DNA from: Cristatella mucedo | Lineage: Eukaryota; Bryozoa; Phylactolaemata; Cristatellidae | Assembly (NCBI GenBank): GCA_009760855.2 | Contig: WPIO01000013.1 | Span: 4,298,501 to 4,362,500, forward strand | Length of the DNA: 64,000 nt | Direction: 5' to 3' | Shown: piece after piece, positions 13,365-24,059 of the stretch | Layout: every line of letters begins with the position of its first letter | Position numbering within the stretch: position 1 is the first letter of the stretch | Made by a program: the position numbers and the translations under genes | Notes under the pieces: generated by a model | Database searches by the model: none | What the model saw: the letters and a program-made list of their open reading frames with translations, nothing else | Told to the model about the DNA's origin: nothing

Positions 13365-13690
13365 TTGGCTGTCGTTGAATTAGGCAGCAAGACAACGACC
13401 CTAAGCACACTGTAAAAAAAAAGTACTTCATTGCCCTAGGGCAATGAAGTACTTTTTGAAGCATCCTTGCATAATGCTGGTGCAGTGGCTCAGCCAGTCG
13501 TCTGATTTGAACCCGAGAGAACGACTATGAAGCGATATCGACAGGCAGCTGATGGGGGTGTTAGGCCTACACCAATGGCCGACCTTTTCAGTAAAACTCG
13601 GGCTCCGTGGCATGTGCTACAGAAAAGAGACATTGCAGAAGGTGGTGGCATCTGTGCCTGACCAGACAAGGGGTGTCATAAAGAATCCCG
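13365..13690 (+). mobile_element. Tc1/mariner transposase relic, plus copy
   Basis: The plus strand reads QQDNDPKHT at about 13387-13412 and WLSQSSDLNPRERL at about 13488-13530, two hallmark blocks of Tc1-family transposases, with stops between. With the minus copy it makes a head-to-head inverted pair. A perfect 40-bp palindrome (13418-13457) interrupts the frame between the two blocks. Confidence 0.7.
13418..13457. repeat. Perfect 40-bp palindrome
   Basis: Two 20-base arms with no spacer, centred on CCCTAGGG between 13437 and 13438. It lies inside the Tc1-like relic. Confidence 0.95.
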
Positions 13691-14193
13691 ATGGGATGAC
13701 GCCATGCTTAACGCATACATACCAACAGAATGCGTTTGTTTATGGCGGTCGATTAATATGTTAACCTAATTCGCACAGCTTTAGTAGCTTTAGCTTGGCA
13801 TCGTAGAAAACCCCATTGTTAACCCAACGAATTGACAGCCACAGCAGCTTTGGCCATATTGGGAGGCTCTTTTTTACGCTGGGTGTGAATTTCTTCGGCA
13901 AGCGAGGCTCTCTCGGCAATGCTAATCGCTGGCCACACGATGCAGACATAATTTCTGTTGCTAGGCGGCCTACTGTCAGAGCAGCTAGACTGCGCCTTGC
14001 ACACCGAGGTAGAGAAACTTGTGTACCATGAGTAGCCAGAATGCCAAAATGAAGTAGGGACCGGTTAGCAGCAGCAGCACACAGCCCCCTCCCCCATTCA
14101 CGCATGCACGCAAACTCACGTATGCACACGCGCACAGAAGGAGCATGGCATAGAGACAGGCGAGCAGCAGCGCTAGAGCGTCGCTGTACGCAC

Positions 14194-14238
14194 CTCGACG
14201 TCGTTGGCAGTTTTCTGCTTCTTGGCCGGATGATCACG
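14194..14238 (-). CDS. Candidate exon of the SWIB/DEK_C-type protein (basic linker)
   Basis: A 45-nt exon (15 codons, phase 0 at both ends) with an acceptor ending CATTGTAG and donor GAG/GTGCGT. It encodes a short basic segment with PAKKQKT, like a nuclear localisation signal. It lies between the exon at 14461 and the acidic exon at 4017, with matching phases. Assignment rests on splice sites and linkage and is weaker than for the DEK_C and acidic exons. Confidence 0.4.
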
Positions 14239-14460
14239 CTACAATGGGGAGAGCGGTGCTCGAGTCGAAGCCAGCAGCAGCAGCAGCAGCAGGATGCAGC
14301 AAGGTGGGGTTGCCACCGCCGCAGCAGCCCCTCTTCAATCTGCTCTCTCAGCTTCGGAGCGAGTAGAGGAAGATGCACGAGAGTCCGGGGGATCATCACA
14401 GCAAGTCAGACAGGGCGATGGTGTTGCACAGTGTGCACCCACGAATCGTGACAAGCTGAC

Positions 14461-14532
14461 CTGTGCTGCTGCCACTGCTGCTTGCGGCACCCTCTTCTTG
14501 GATGTCTTGGCGGGCACGTCCCTGTCTGCCGG
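14461..14532 (-). CDS. Candidate exon of the SWIB/DEK_C-type protein (Lys/Ala-rich linker)
   Basis: A 72-nt exon (24 codons, phase 0 at both ends) with acceptor TATTGTAG and donor CAG/GTCAGC. It encodes a basic-then-Ala-rich linker containing AKTSKKRVPQ. At least one further exon must sit between this and the DEK_C exon at 32950, because that exon ends in phase 2; I did not find it. A different open frame through the same exon also exists, so the reading is provisional. Confidence 0.4.
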
Positions 14533-14734
14533 CTACAATAGAAGGGTCGGCCATGCAAGCCAAGCTGCGGCAACGCATGCTGCCGGCAGCCGGGACACGG
14601 CGATAAGAGGTAAAGCCACGAGCAGGCCAAGTTAGGCGGTGGGGAACGAATGGGCAAATCCTTGAATAGCGAAAAAAGAATCCTTGAGCGCGAGCACGTG
14701 ACAGCCGATCATAGGAAATTTCTACTAAGTCTTC

Positions 14735-14870
14735 GCCGAGAAGTAAAGCGCTCGCACTGGGTCACGATACCGACGGGTCGTCGGTTCTAGTCGTGCAGCT
14801 TTTTATTGCCCACTGCACGCTGGGCAGAAGCCACTTAGGCTCTGCCGTCGATACATAAGCTAGGCTACTG
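14735..14870 (+). mobile_element. Diverged tRNA-derived SINE, family T
   Basis: Tail features shared with the 28.73-kb copy (TTTTTATTGCCCACTGC, then TAGGCTCT, CTACTGAATCGGTAG) follow a box-B-like GTCGTCGGTTCTAG. Strongly diverged. Confidence 0.45.
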
Positions 14871-14917
14871 AATCGGTAGCACTTCAGTCGAAACGAGCGG
14901 TCTAGGTACCAGACAGG

Positions 14918-15267
14918 GGAGGGAGAGGAGGAGGAGGAGGAAGAGAAGGAGGTGGAGCAGGAGCAGGAACAGGAGGAGCAGGAGCAGGAGGAGGAGGTGG
15001 AAGAGCAGGAGGAGCAGGAGAATGAGGATCAGGAGGAGCAGGAGCAGGAGCAGGAGCAGGAGGAGCAGGAGGAGCAGGAGCAGGAGCAGGAGGAGGTGGA
15101 GGAGCAGGAGGAGGTGGAGGAGCAGGAGAATGAGGAGCAGGAGGAGCAGGAGCAGGAGAAGTAGCAGGAGCAGGAGGAGCAGGAGCAGGAGGAGCAGGAG
15201 GAGCAGGAGCAGGAGGAAGTGGAGGAGCAGGAGAATGAGGAGCAGGAGAATGAGGAGCAGGAGGATG

Positions 15268-15303
<36 letters not shown>

Positions 15304-15393
15304 ATGAGGAGGATGAGGAGCAGGATGAGGAGCAGGAGGAGGAGCAGGAGCAGGTGGAGCAGGAGCAGGAGGAGGAACAGGAGGAACCTGTTA
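14918..15393. repeat. GAGGAGCAGGAG minisatellite, about 475 bp
   Basis: Strand-asymmetric purine-rich array of GGAGCAGGA and GGAGGAGCA words, with occasional AAT, GAT and GTG variants. It produces long Glu/Gln or Leu frames on both strands, which I regard as artefacts. It would be transcribed as intron if the SWIB-type gene model is right. Confidence 0.93.
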
Positions 15394-15834
15394 CACATCT
15401 CCATCCGACACAAGAAAAATTCCTGCAGCACAAGTGGATGCACTGCAGCAGAATTTTCTTTGGAGTGTGCTTGGAAGTCGCTGCTGCTTTCGGTATGCAC
15501 ACCTTTGCCCAAATCTCTGCACCTCATGCCACAAAAGTGACAAAGTGAGAAAAAGAAGCACAGAAGTTAGGAGTGAGTCGATGAAGTAACACCTTCGTAA
15601 GTATCGTACAGACGGTAAGAACGAGAGCTTCCCAAATGGGGCAGCCAGCGTAGAGAAGGCATCATTATTGTGCAATAATCACGGAAGAAGCAAGTAAGCA
15701 GGCTCCAAGGTCAGGCCCCCTCCTTAACCGAGCAAAAGTGTGTGTCGCTGACAATATTAAAGTAAAAGATAGGGACAGCTACTGTATTGTGCTTCGAGGA
15801 CCCGAATGCATTAGGACAAAAAATGCTAGCTGAT

Positions 15835-15968
15835 TGAACAGCCTCTTTTTGTATAGCGACAGTAGAGCCTTTACGGCTATCACCACTGCTTGCAGTGGCG
15901 ATAAAGGATCGCCCACCGCAGGATTCGAACCCACGAACTCGGGGCCGAGGTCGTGGGTTCGAATCTGA
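15835..15968 (-). mobile_element. tRNA-derived SINE, family T
   Basis: On the minus strand: box-B-like GGGTTCGAATCC, then CGATCCTTTATCGCCACTG, GTGATAGCCGTAAAGGCTC, TATACAAAAAGAGGCTGTTC. This is the family T layout seen most clearly at 28.73 kb. A duplicated, inverted 'gtcgtgggttcgaa' segment follows at 15948-15963. Confidence 0.7.
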
Positions 15969-16547
15969 GAGGAGCAGGAGGAGGAGCAGTATTTCGAAGC
16001 TGAGACAGGCGTTTACAAACTGGAGCAGTATTTCAGGTTGGCAGCATGGATGTCTGACCATGCTTTGGAGTGCGCGACTGCCCATGAGGGCAGCTGGCAG
16101 CACTGGGTCAAAGGGTCAAAAGGTCAAAGCCCAGCTTCGAGCTCTCTCAGGGTCCTTAGAAGAGGCCAGGGGCAAAGCTGTAGGTGTCGACATGAATAGC
16201 ATGAGGCTTTTCGAGCATGGCATTTAGAGAAGCCCGGCAAGTAGGCAAGCTGCTTATTAAGGAGCAATAATGAAAAGACATCGGCAATGGGCGCAAGCGT
16301 CCACTTTACAGCTTATGACTGATGGGTCAAGATCTAACTGGACCAACGAAAGTGAATTCGTGATCCACGGAGATGAGGAGTTTTTGTCAACCATAGAAAA
16401 GATGACGAGTACCATGCATATTCTTACTGTCTACATTCAGGCATGAGGGTGAAAGTTGGCTTGTTTGGTCGTTTTATCTGGCTAACGGTGACGGAACTCA
16501 TTACCGGGATTATGAATAGGAATGTGTCCCGAGGCATAGTCCAAAAT

Positions 16548-16690
16548 GCCGAGCTGGTTTGGTCTAGCGGTTAAGGTGCTCGCCCCGACCTAGGTCTGAC
16601 TGAGGTCGTGGGCTCGAGCCCCGAGGTATATGTGAAGCGCCTGAATAGAGATTACGTTCTCTTGGGGCGCTATATAAATGAATTATAATT
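16548..16690 (+). mobile_element. tRNA-derived SINE, family S (clear copy)
   Basis: Box A at TGGTCTAGCGGTTAAGGTGC (about 16558-16578), box B at GGGCTCGAGCCCC (about 16610-16622), then a 57-bp tail (16629-16685). The tail hairpin and spacing match the LINE-B 3' end at 9673-9730 at roughly four bases in five. Target-site duplication not resolved. Confidence 0.82.
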
Positions 16691-17211
16691 ATACATATAA
16701 AATGTTGGGTTGCCGTATGCTAGAGCTCTCGTGGGAAGGCCTACGTTTAGCATACAAATAATGACCCCCAAGAACACTATGAGGCAGCACAGCAATTATT
16801 TGCTGACTCAGGTTCCGAGTCCTTCCTAGGCCGAGCTGATCTCCTGACCTCCTGACCCTACCGAGACCTGACCCTGACCCTGACCCTACCGAGCATCCAC
16901 GTGTCTGCTTCGAGCATTCACTTAGACCCGACAACTGTATTTCCTAGTCTCCAAATAAAAGTTTTGGTCGGCTCAAGTAGTTTTGGGCTGCATAGCTCTG
17001 GATGCTGGCAGAAGGCTGACCGAGTCAATACACAAAGTTATTGAGAACAGGGCAGTCAGACCTGTGCATCTATAACCTCGGTTCTCATTTTAGAAAATAC
17101 TAAAATACCTCATGCATAGAGTTTCTGTACTGATAGACGAACATGAGGTCTGTCGGCTGAGGTGATAGGTGCTCACTGGAGGCATTCATTAGCTTGGTAA
17201 ATATATTTATG

Positions 17212-17218
17212 TTGCGTG

Positions 17219-17262
<44 letters not shown>

Positions 17263-17268
17263 TGTGTA
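17212..17268. repeat. (TG)n microsatellite
   Basis: About 55 bp of TG dinucleotides with one internal CG and one TT variant. Confidence 0.95.
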
Positions 17269-17284
17269 TTTTCTAACGGCATCT

Positions 17285-18405
17285 TGTAATGCCGAAACGA
17301 CTTCTTACTGGTCTTTCATGATGAAAGCAAGAACCATTCTGACCCACTTAGTGCATACTCAACAGCATTATCTTCTCTTCATACTCCAAGCTCTATCAAC
17401 AGGCGTGGTGGAGTAGCAATTGTGGCCTGCTCCTCGCTGAATTCCAAACAGTTTGGAGTCCCCTCGAAGCAGTCCTTCGAATTACCTGCAGTGACTCCAT
17501 CCAACTGACTGCTGCCAGTGGTGACACTCGTCTAAGGCTCTGTAGATATATTGACTTGCTTTACTTCAGAGTTATCCGATCTCATTTGATCCAGTGTTTC
17601 AGAAATCGTTCGTTCCTCATACTGAGTTATTTCAACATTCATTACGATAACCCAATCGACACGTGCGGAATTTTGCTCTTTGACTGATTCTGATACTGAT
17701 GCTGATTCTCTTTCTCTAGTGGCTCATGGTCATGGTCCACTCAGGTCAACGGTCGCCCTCTCGATCAGCAATGTACTAGGCTTTCAACTCCTGCTATTAA
17801 CAATTTCGGTACAACCGACCATATGAGGATCTCTATCTATCTCTACCTCTCTCGCTCAAAAAATGTCTGCGAAATGTGAAACCTTAAAAATCTTGACATT
17901 GTAGGTGCTTGCAAAAAAACATCTTCCTTTGCCACTTCTGCTTTATCCTCCAGGTGATCCACACTTATTGGGTAGAATGTTTCAAAAACGATGCATGCCA
18001 GTGTTCGCTCGTCTGACTCTGACTTAGGGAGCTACACAAATTAAATATTTTTATATCACAAATGCACAATCCAAAAACGCTGATGCCGACCATCACATCA
18101 ACCAGCATCTCCCTAACCGCACCCCATTCAGCACCATACCTAGTGATCCTTGCGATGATCTGGCCGATAGTTTTTCTAGCTCCTTTATGACAGAGGGATC
18201 ATAAAGTCCATCCCCAAGATTACAGCCTCTCTGAAGCCTCAACCTGCTCCCTCTTCCTCAACGTCCTTCACATTCAAGCCTGCCCCTACTACCCTCATCT
18301 GCTTATGCACTGACACTGTGTGTTAACACTAACCAATTGAAATGCTTCCCTTCTAGTAGATGTACAGAGCATTCAGGTCTCTGTTAGGGTAGTACACAAA
18401 TGCCT
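17285..18405 (+). mobile_element. LINE family A endonuclease fragment joined to a LINE-B-like 3' end
   Basis: GGVAIV..SSLNSKQFGVPS and LPAVTPSN-type endonuclease text from about 17400, then a degenerate linker to about 18290 like that of the 7.07-kb copy. A short 3' end of family-B type follows (CTGACACTGTG...GTACAGAGCATTCAGG). Fully degenerate. Confidence 0.6.
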
Positions 18406-18439
18406 CTTAACGACTACTATCTCAAAGTGTATCTCCTAA

Positions 18440-18780
18440 TCTATAAGAGTAACTACTAGCATTCCAGACCTACTGTTCTCCTTTTGAGATGCCTAGAGAT
18501 TTATTGCTCACACGCATAACTATCAGTAAATCTGCCCTTAGCCTTACATTCAGTTCTAGAATCTTTTTAATGGGCTATTGTCATGTCACTTATTAAGAAG
18601 TCGACACTAGACAATGAGAACTCACTGGGTTACTATCCGAGTTGCTTTGTTCACTGACTCCATCAGAATCTTCACCCTCGGCACTACTTCCATGGTCGCC
18701 GGAGTCCTTCGTCGATGCTTGTGTGATGAGCTGCATTACCATTTCATCGATTTCCTTCTTCCTGATACATACAAATAATA
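18440..18780 (+). mobile_element. LINE family B pre-RT fragment
   Basis: Parallels 8690-8900: a GCATTCCAGACCTACTGTTCTCC-type stretch, then LLIKK-STLDNENSLGYYPS-like text before the RT fingers. Degenerate. Confidence 0.55.
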
Positions 18781-19389
18781 ATAAATAAAACTATACAAAC
18801 AAGGGCCAACAGCAGCACCGATGCTGTACCAACAGACATAAGCAAGCGTTAGAGGCCACTGACTAAGCTGGATGACCTGCAGGTAAACAGATCAGCTGAG
18901 AGGCTGAAACTCAGAATGATGCCAACAGAGTAACCCTTTACCTTACCTCCGCGAATGGATTGAGCTAAATTCTGATCGCCGAGCCTCATCTAAGACAGCG
19001 AGTCACTCTTCGATAAGCTGCTCAGCAAGTCATAGCTGATTGAATGTATTTCATGAGCTTTAACGGTGACTGGTGAAGAGGCCTGACTAGTACGTTGCTT
19101 CACACCGGTACAGTTGATATCGTGCATATCGCCGGCAGCCTCAGCTCGGAATCAAAATGAGGTCAACCCAGTTTTAAAAAAATGACCTCTTGCTAGATGT
19201 GCACATTCAGAGTCAAGGCTGCGACATATATAATACTGCATAAACTCAGGCGTGCTTGATATGGGTACCACCGATTATTAGTCTATAATTAGTCAATAAT
19301 TAGTCGACTGATGTGTGCCATACAATCTAATCATATGTATCCCTCTCCCTCCCTCTCCTCTCTCTCTCCTCCTTCTATAATTGCATCTT
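18781..19389. other. Unassigned host sequence
   Basis: No supported feature; a pyrimidine-rich CCCTCTCTCC stretch lies near 19340-19375. Confidence 0.4.
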
Positions 19390-19692
19390 ACTGAATATGC
19401 AAAAACATGCTTACAGTCGGTGCAAAACTCTGCAACTGGAATTGTCTGTCGAGAACATCGCAACTGCCATATTACACTACTCCTTGCCGACCTGCGCTGA
19501 CCCCAACAGCAGCAGTATCATGATCTTAAGGTTCTGTCATTCACTTTTAGATTCTTTCCTTCTCTTGCTCAGGCCTACTTATCGGACATACTTCCTCATC
19601 AGGCTTTCCCATCGTATGACACGCTGCTTTTACTCTCGTCCTTTAGCTATGCTTCTACCCAAATCCTTTCAATGTGTGTGTATATGTATGTA

Positions 19693-19725
<33 letters not shown>

Positions 19726-19730
19726 ATTCT
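19390..19730 (+). mobile_element. LINE family B ORF2 C-terminal fragment with (TG)n
   Basis: A diverged VQNSATGIVCREHRNCHITLL / LADLR block at about 19410-19520, then CHSLLDSF and a degenerate end, terminated by a TGTA/TG repeat at 19675-19727. Confidence 0.6.
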
Positions 19731-20099
19731 ATTAAATATTTTGGAAACCATGCCCTCAGCCCCTAGTTAGGAACATGCCACCGACAACATCCCTTAACTT
19801 GAATTTAAAAACTAAGTAACAAAACCAACTTGTTTCTCACAGCATTTGCTTCGTCCATGGGAATTTTTTTATGCTGTTGTGCAAGGTGCAAAAATTTCGC
19901 ATGCCAGATAATCAATCAGTTGGTTTGTAAGCTTTCTTTCCTGCTTATTCGGCCTAAAAAGAGCAGCAATTCTCTTCAGGAGCAGCACAAATATACCTTC
20001 TTTAATTATTATATGAATGCCGCTCTTTCCCAATGCATTTAAAATAGAAAAACAAATAAATTTCATAACTAATCGCATGCATAGAGAGCACACACCTCG

Positions 20100-20325
20100 G
20101 TCTTTGCTCCGGGAGCGCGCTCCTCATGACCTTCGTGAGGTAGTGGTTCATGACCTTCGTGAGGTCGTGGTTCATGACCTTCGTAAGGTCGTGGTTCATG
20201 ACCTTCGTGAGGTCGTGGCTTCGAGTTCTGCAGTAGGTGATTTATTATTTTCCCCTGCAAGCCGTGGTCATAGCCTTGAAGGCTCTCCAGCCACTATTAA
20301 AGAGGCTGTTAAGTCAGCTAACCTT
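20100..20325 (+). mobile_element. SINE family T with expanded internal 24-bp repeat
   Basis: Four tandem 24-bp units (20127-20222; CATGACCTTCGTGAGGTCGT plus GGTT) occupy the tRNA-like box-B region. The normal family tail follows (GCAGTAGGTGATTTATTATTTT, AGCCTTGAAGGCTCT, AAAGAGGCTGTTAAGTCAGCTAAC). Normal copies have one such unit. Confidence 0.75.
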
Positions 20326-21180
20326 TTTCGTTCTTCTTTCTTAGAGAGCTGTTATGCATAGGTATTGTATTCAGTGCACGTTGCAGCAGCCTGCATTTTT
20401 CATGAGTTCACTGTGAGAAGCAGCCCCCCCAGTGGCTAACGCATTAGCATTCGGTCAAAAAAGTATAGCAGGCGTTAGATATCTGGTACCACTGTGCGAA
20501 TAAGCACAATGGCTGAGCACCTTCTCGGAGCCGTGACGTAGCAAGTGCATCAAGTTCCGTTCCAACGTGGCCACGTTTCCTTTTTGGAAAAATTCGAGTG
20601 CCCAAAACCGTCGGGGTTAGCACATGCTTTGTGTGCAAGCTAACAAGGCAGCCAACAAAAACAGACAACATAACATCCCTCAGTTCGGCCTCGCCCTACT
20701 CTGCATAATGTTGCTCGAGTACAGCCGAAATTCACGAATCTTCTTAAGATCAGTATATCGAGGAACAAAATTGAACAGGCAGCATCAGAAAACAGCTCTA
20801 GATTGCTCCATAGATTCCTTGCCTAAAAAGTACATACCTTTCACAGGGCATCATTTGATAGCACTCTGTTAGTAGCTGTTACCATACTAGACTAGCTGAA
20901 ATGGTGGCGATGGACAAGTAGCCATTGTAGTAGTCACGTGACGTAAGTTGAGATTCTGGCCAAAGATATCGATTCTACGGCTAGTGGCAATAATAATTTA
21001 GAGCCAAGTCAAATGCGTTTGGATTACACAGCTTAACAAGAACCTGGAGGCCTTGTAACACCAAATTTCCGGCAGGTTTTAGTGTGTACTGACAAAAAAG
21101 GTTCACAAAAACGAAGGAGCAAGCTAAGTTCAATGCCAAGTCAATTCCAGCAGGTTCACAAGTGGTGCAGGAAAAGACCA
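20326..21180. other. Unassigned host sequence
   Basis: No gene, RNA or repeat that I can support. Confidence 0.4.
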
Positions 21181-21183
21181 TGC

Positions 21184-21232
<49 letters not shown>

Positions 21233-22036
21233 CACTTGATCAAGTGCCCTCAGAGAACCCATTCTCTTTCTAGGTGCTTCACATTTGCTGCAAAGGGAAA
21301 CGTGATTGAATGGTGAGTTATATCATGCTTGATAAACATGAATACCATAGTTAGGAGTGACATGCACAGGGTCACCATGCAAGTGTGGTTAGTGGCAGCA
21401 TGCACAGTGTCAGCATACATAAGCACATTAAGGACGAATCACAGGGACCCGCTAAATGCTCTCCAAAATACCCCAATTAAGTTCTTTTTATATGTGGTCA
21501 ACTCAGGGGATGTTGTGACGCAAGTCGGGAGTGAGTTCCACGCTTTGGGAGCACACGAACTAAATGCACTGTCTCCAAAGGATTTGAGGTTTGTACGAGG
21601 TATTGGTAAACTGTTGGATTCCTAAAGCAGGTAGTACGATGCTTGGCCTGGTGGGGGAGTAGATCTGAGAGCCAAAGAATGAAGTGACCTAAAAGTGAGT
21701 GGCAAAACCTTGAAGTCAATCCGTTGCTTGACTGGGAGCCAGTGCAGGTCGGCGAGAAGTGGTGTGATGTGACAACTGCATCGCTCACGACAAACAAGCC
21801 TAGCTGCAGAGCTTTGCACCAGCTGTAATCGCGTGATCGCACATGCCGGTAGGCCAGCAAGCAGTGAGTTGCAGAAGTCAAGAAGGAATGTCACAAATGC
21901 ATGGACCAACTTAGACGTGGTATCCTTATCTAAACAAGCCCGAATTTTATCAATTTTATGTAACTGAAAGTAGGCATACTTGATTGTGGAGCTGATGTGG
22001 TCGTCTAACGAGAGGTCCCTTTCGAACAATTCTTGT
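21184..22036 (-). mobile_element. LINE family B, 5'-truncated copy
   Basis: The (AAT)n at 21184-21231 is the antisense of the (ATT)n tail. Reading leftward on the minus strand from 22029: FERDLSLDDHISSTIKYAYFQLHKI, LDFCNSLLAGLPA, LQLVQSSAARLVCRERCS, LHWLPVKQRIDFKVLPL. The first 135 codons are open, then a frameshift. Confidence 0.88.
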
Positions 22037-22039
22037 CCT

Positions 22040-22955
22040 GGTGTTTAATACAGCCTTGTGCATGGCAGCAAGTTTCGCATGGCTACTACTTGGAAGGGCA
22101 ACATGCACCACTTACTAACCAACAAAGTTGGTTTCAACCAGCCAGACCCAGAGTCATGCAACCGTCAATCCTGATCAACTAATTCGGTGTCGTTTATGCA
22201 TAGAGACTGCTAAACAGCAGCTCTTAATATTTACATTCCATATAAATGTTTTGAGATATTTCCGGTCTGAGAAGGATTAGAGTTTGTATGTTTTTGGGCT
22301 TAGGATTTAGGATTTGCTGGTGGCTACCACTTTGAACTTCCTGCTAAGGGCACGATGCCCATTGCAGAAAGTTGGCTGCTGTCCCTAATACATGACAAGA
22401 GACTGGCCAAAGGCACACTTGTCACTTGGCCCTCAAATCAGAAGGGAAGCATGTGCTTAAACGCCCCTTTCTTCCTTCAATAAGTTGGATGCAAAGTAAC
22501 GGAGCACCTAGCCTCCCCAAGCCAACTTCTTCAATCACGATCTCGACCGATATTCAATGCACTTATGTATTTATTATTTATTGATTATTTACATTTATTA
22601 TCAATGCACTTATGCCAGTCGGCTGATTTCACCTCAATCCGATGGCAAGAGACTGTACATGCACCCACTACAACAACCTTAAGGAAATCGATGAGCAAGG
22701 GTAAAGAAGCCTGAGAAGCGATCACGAACGCCACGAAAAAGTCCAGCAAATACTTGGCGTCAGCATGATTCCTTCCTAGTGCATGCATTTCAGAGGACTG
22801 CGGCCACGAAGGCAATCTGGGTTTTGCCAAGCTGTCGTGATCCGCGTTGCTAGCTAAAAAGCAGATACACCACATGTGAGTGCACACATCTGCACCAGCA
22901 AATGCTACCCGAAATAATGTGTCACTATGTTCAAACTGAAAATCCCGAGACTGCG
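22040..22955. other. Unassigned host sequence
   Basis: No supported feature. A minus open frame at 22585-22887 has no recognisable domain and no good splice acceptor. Confidence 0.4.
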
Positions 22956-22959
22956 CCTT

Positions 22960-23228
22960 CAGTTCCTATGCTCACAATGACTGGAACTCACTACCGACTG
23001 ATGGCACATCTCCTGAACTTAATGACATTAAACAAGAACCGGAAAAAAATCTGCCGGTTCCTCACAGCATTTTCACTCCATCCGTGAATTGTCCTTAGCA
23101 TGCTTATAAGGGCTGAAATTGTACATGTTATCACCAACTAATTGACACGCTTCCTTTCAAGCCTATGTACATTGCCTAGAAGGTATTTAGTTCCTCGGTG
23201 AGCTAGAAAAATACTTTATCACTATTAG

Positions 23229-23232
<4 letters not shown>
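22960..23232 (+). mobile_element. LINE family B-like 3' end, diverged
   Basis: A WNSLPTDGT-like frame (about 22985) followed by a 3' UTR with CTGAAATTGTACATG...TTGCCTAGAAGG...CTTTATCA, a diverged form of the hairpin tail. It runs into the TA repeat below. Confidence 0.6.
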
Positions 23233-23306
<74 letters not shown>

Positions 23307-23310
23307 TTAT
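23232..23310. repeat. (TA)n microsatellite
   Basis: About 75 bp of TA following a LINE-type tail; it probably grew from the tail's A/T repeat. Confidence 0.95.
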
Positions 23311-23599
23311 ATATAGTATATTAGTATTATTACATTCTGGCCGGGGGTGTGGCTACCCCCAAAGGCCAGCACTGTGTGGGCGTTTTCTCTGCAGGCTGAA
23401 CAGCAATTTGTGCTCAATGTGCTTTCCAGCACACGCAGGCGGAACTGGCATTGCTCGTACAACGTTACACGTGGCTTATCTCATCATAAGCAGCAAAGCT
23501 GAGAACTCCCCATGACGATGGCACACTTTCCAAGTCATATCCCAACGCATTGTTGAATGTTTCTGGACTCACTTATATGACGTTTGCAAAGCAGAAAGG

Positions 23600-23790
23600 T
23601 TGTGAAGTCCCTTGGTCTTAGCCCAAGGGTAAGGTGCTCACTCTTCACGACCCAGGTCGCGGGTCCGAGCTCTGCAGTAGGGCGATCCTTTATTGCCCAC
23701 TGCCATTACTGGCTATAGCCGCAAAGGCTCTTCTGCCACCCTACAAACGAGGCTGTTGAATCAGCTAATGTGCAACTGCTTTTAAAGTAA
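23600..23790 (+). mobile_element. tRNA-derived SINE, family T
   Basis: tRNA-like head with TTAGCCCAAGGGTAAGGTGC (box A) and GGTCGCGGGTCCGAGC (box B), then GGGCGATCCTTTATTGCCCAC, TATAGCCGCAAAGGCTCTTC, GAGGCTGTTGAATCAGCTAA. Confidence 0.75.
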
Positions 23791-24059
23791 AGACCCTCGT
23801 TTTCAGTGCTACGATGAGATGCCCACGCGAGACTGCCGAAGCAAGAATGGCCGAGTACCGATCACTGAAGTGCTGGGGGATTGCCATCGGATTGCTTCTG
23901 GGCTCTGAGGACATTCTGTCCGGCTAGTTCTGAGGCGAGCTTGGCTAGTGATGTTCTGAGGCGAGTTCGGCAAGTATACCTCTCCTAGCGCCATTTTCTG
24001 CTAAAGCATGAAACAAGGGCCCCGGTCATGCTCTGCAACTCATAACCAGGTGACTCAGG

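Noticed and set aside
14865-15548. Long Leu-rich and Glu/Gln/Arg-rich open frames
   Set aside because: They come from the GGAGCA minisatellite read in different frames; no start context, domain or unique sequence.
20127-20222. CRISPR-like array (four 24-bp repeats)
   Set aside because: The repeats are directly adjacent with no spacers and lie inside a SINE in animal DNA.
22585-22887. Missing exon of the SWIB-type gene (AKYLLDFFVAFV region)
   Set aside because: The residues are suggestive, but there is no pyrimidine-rich acceptor or consensus donor in the needed phase.
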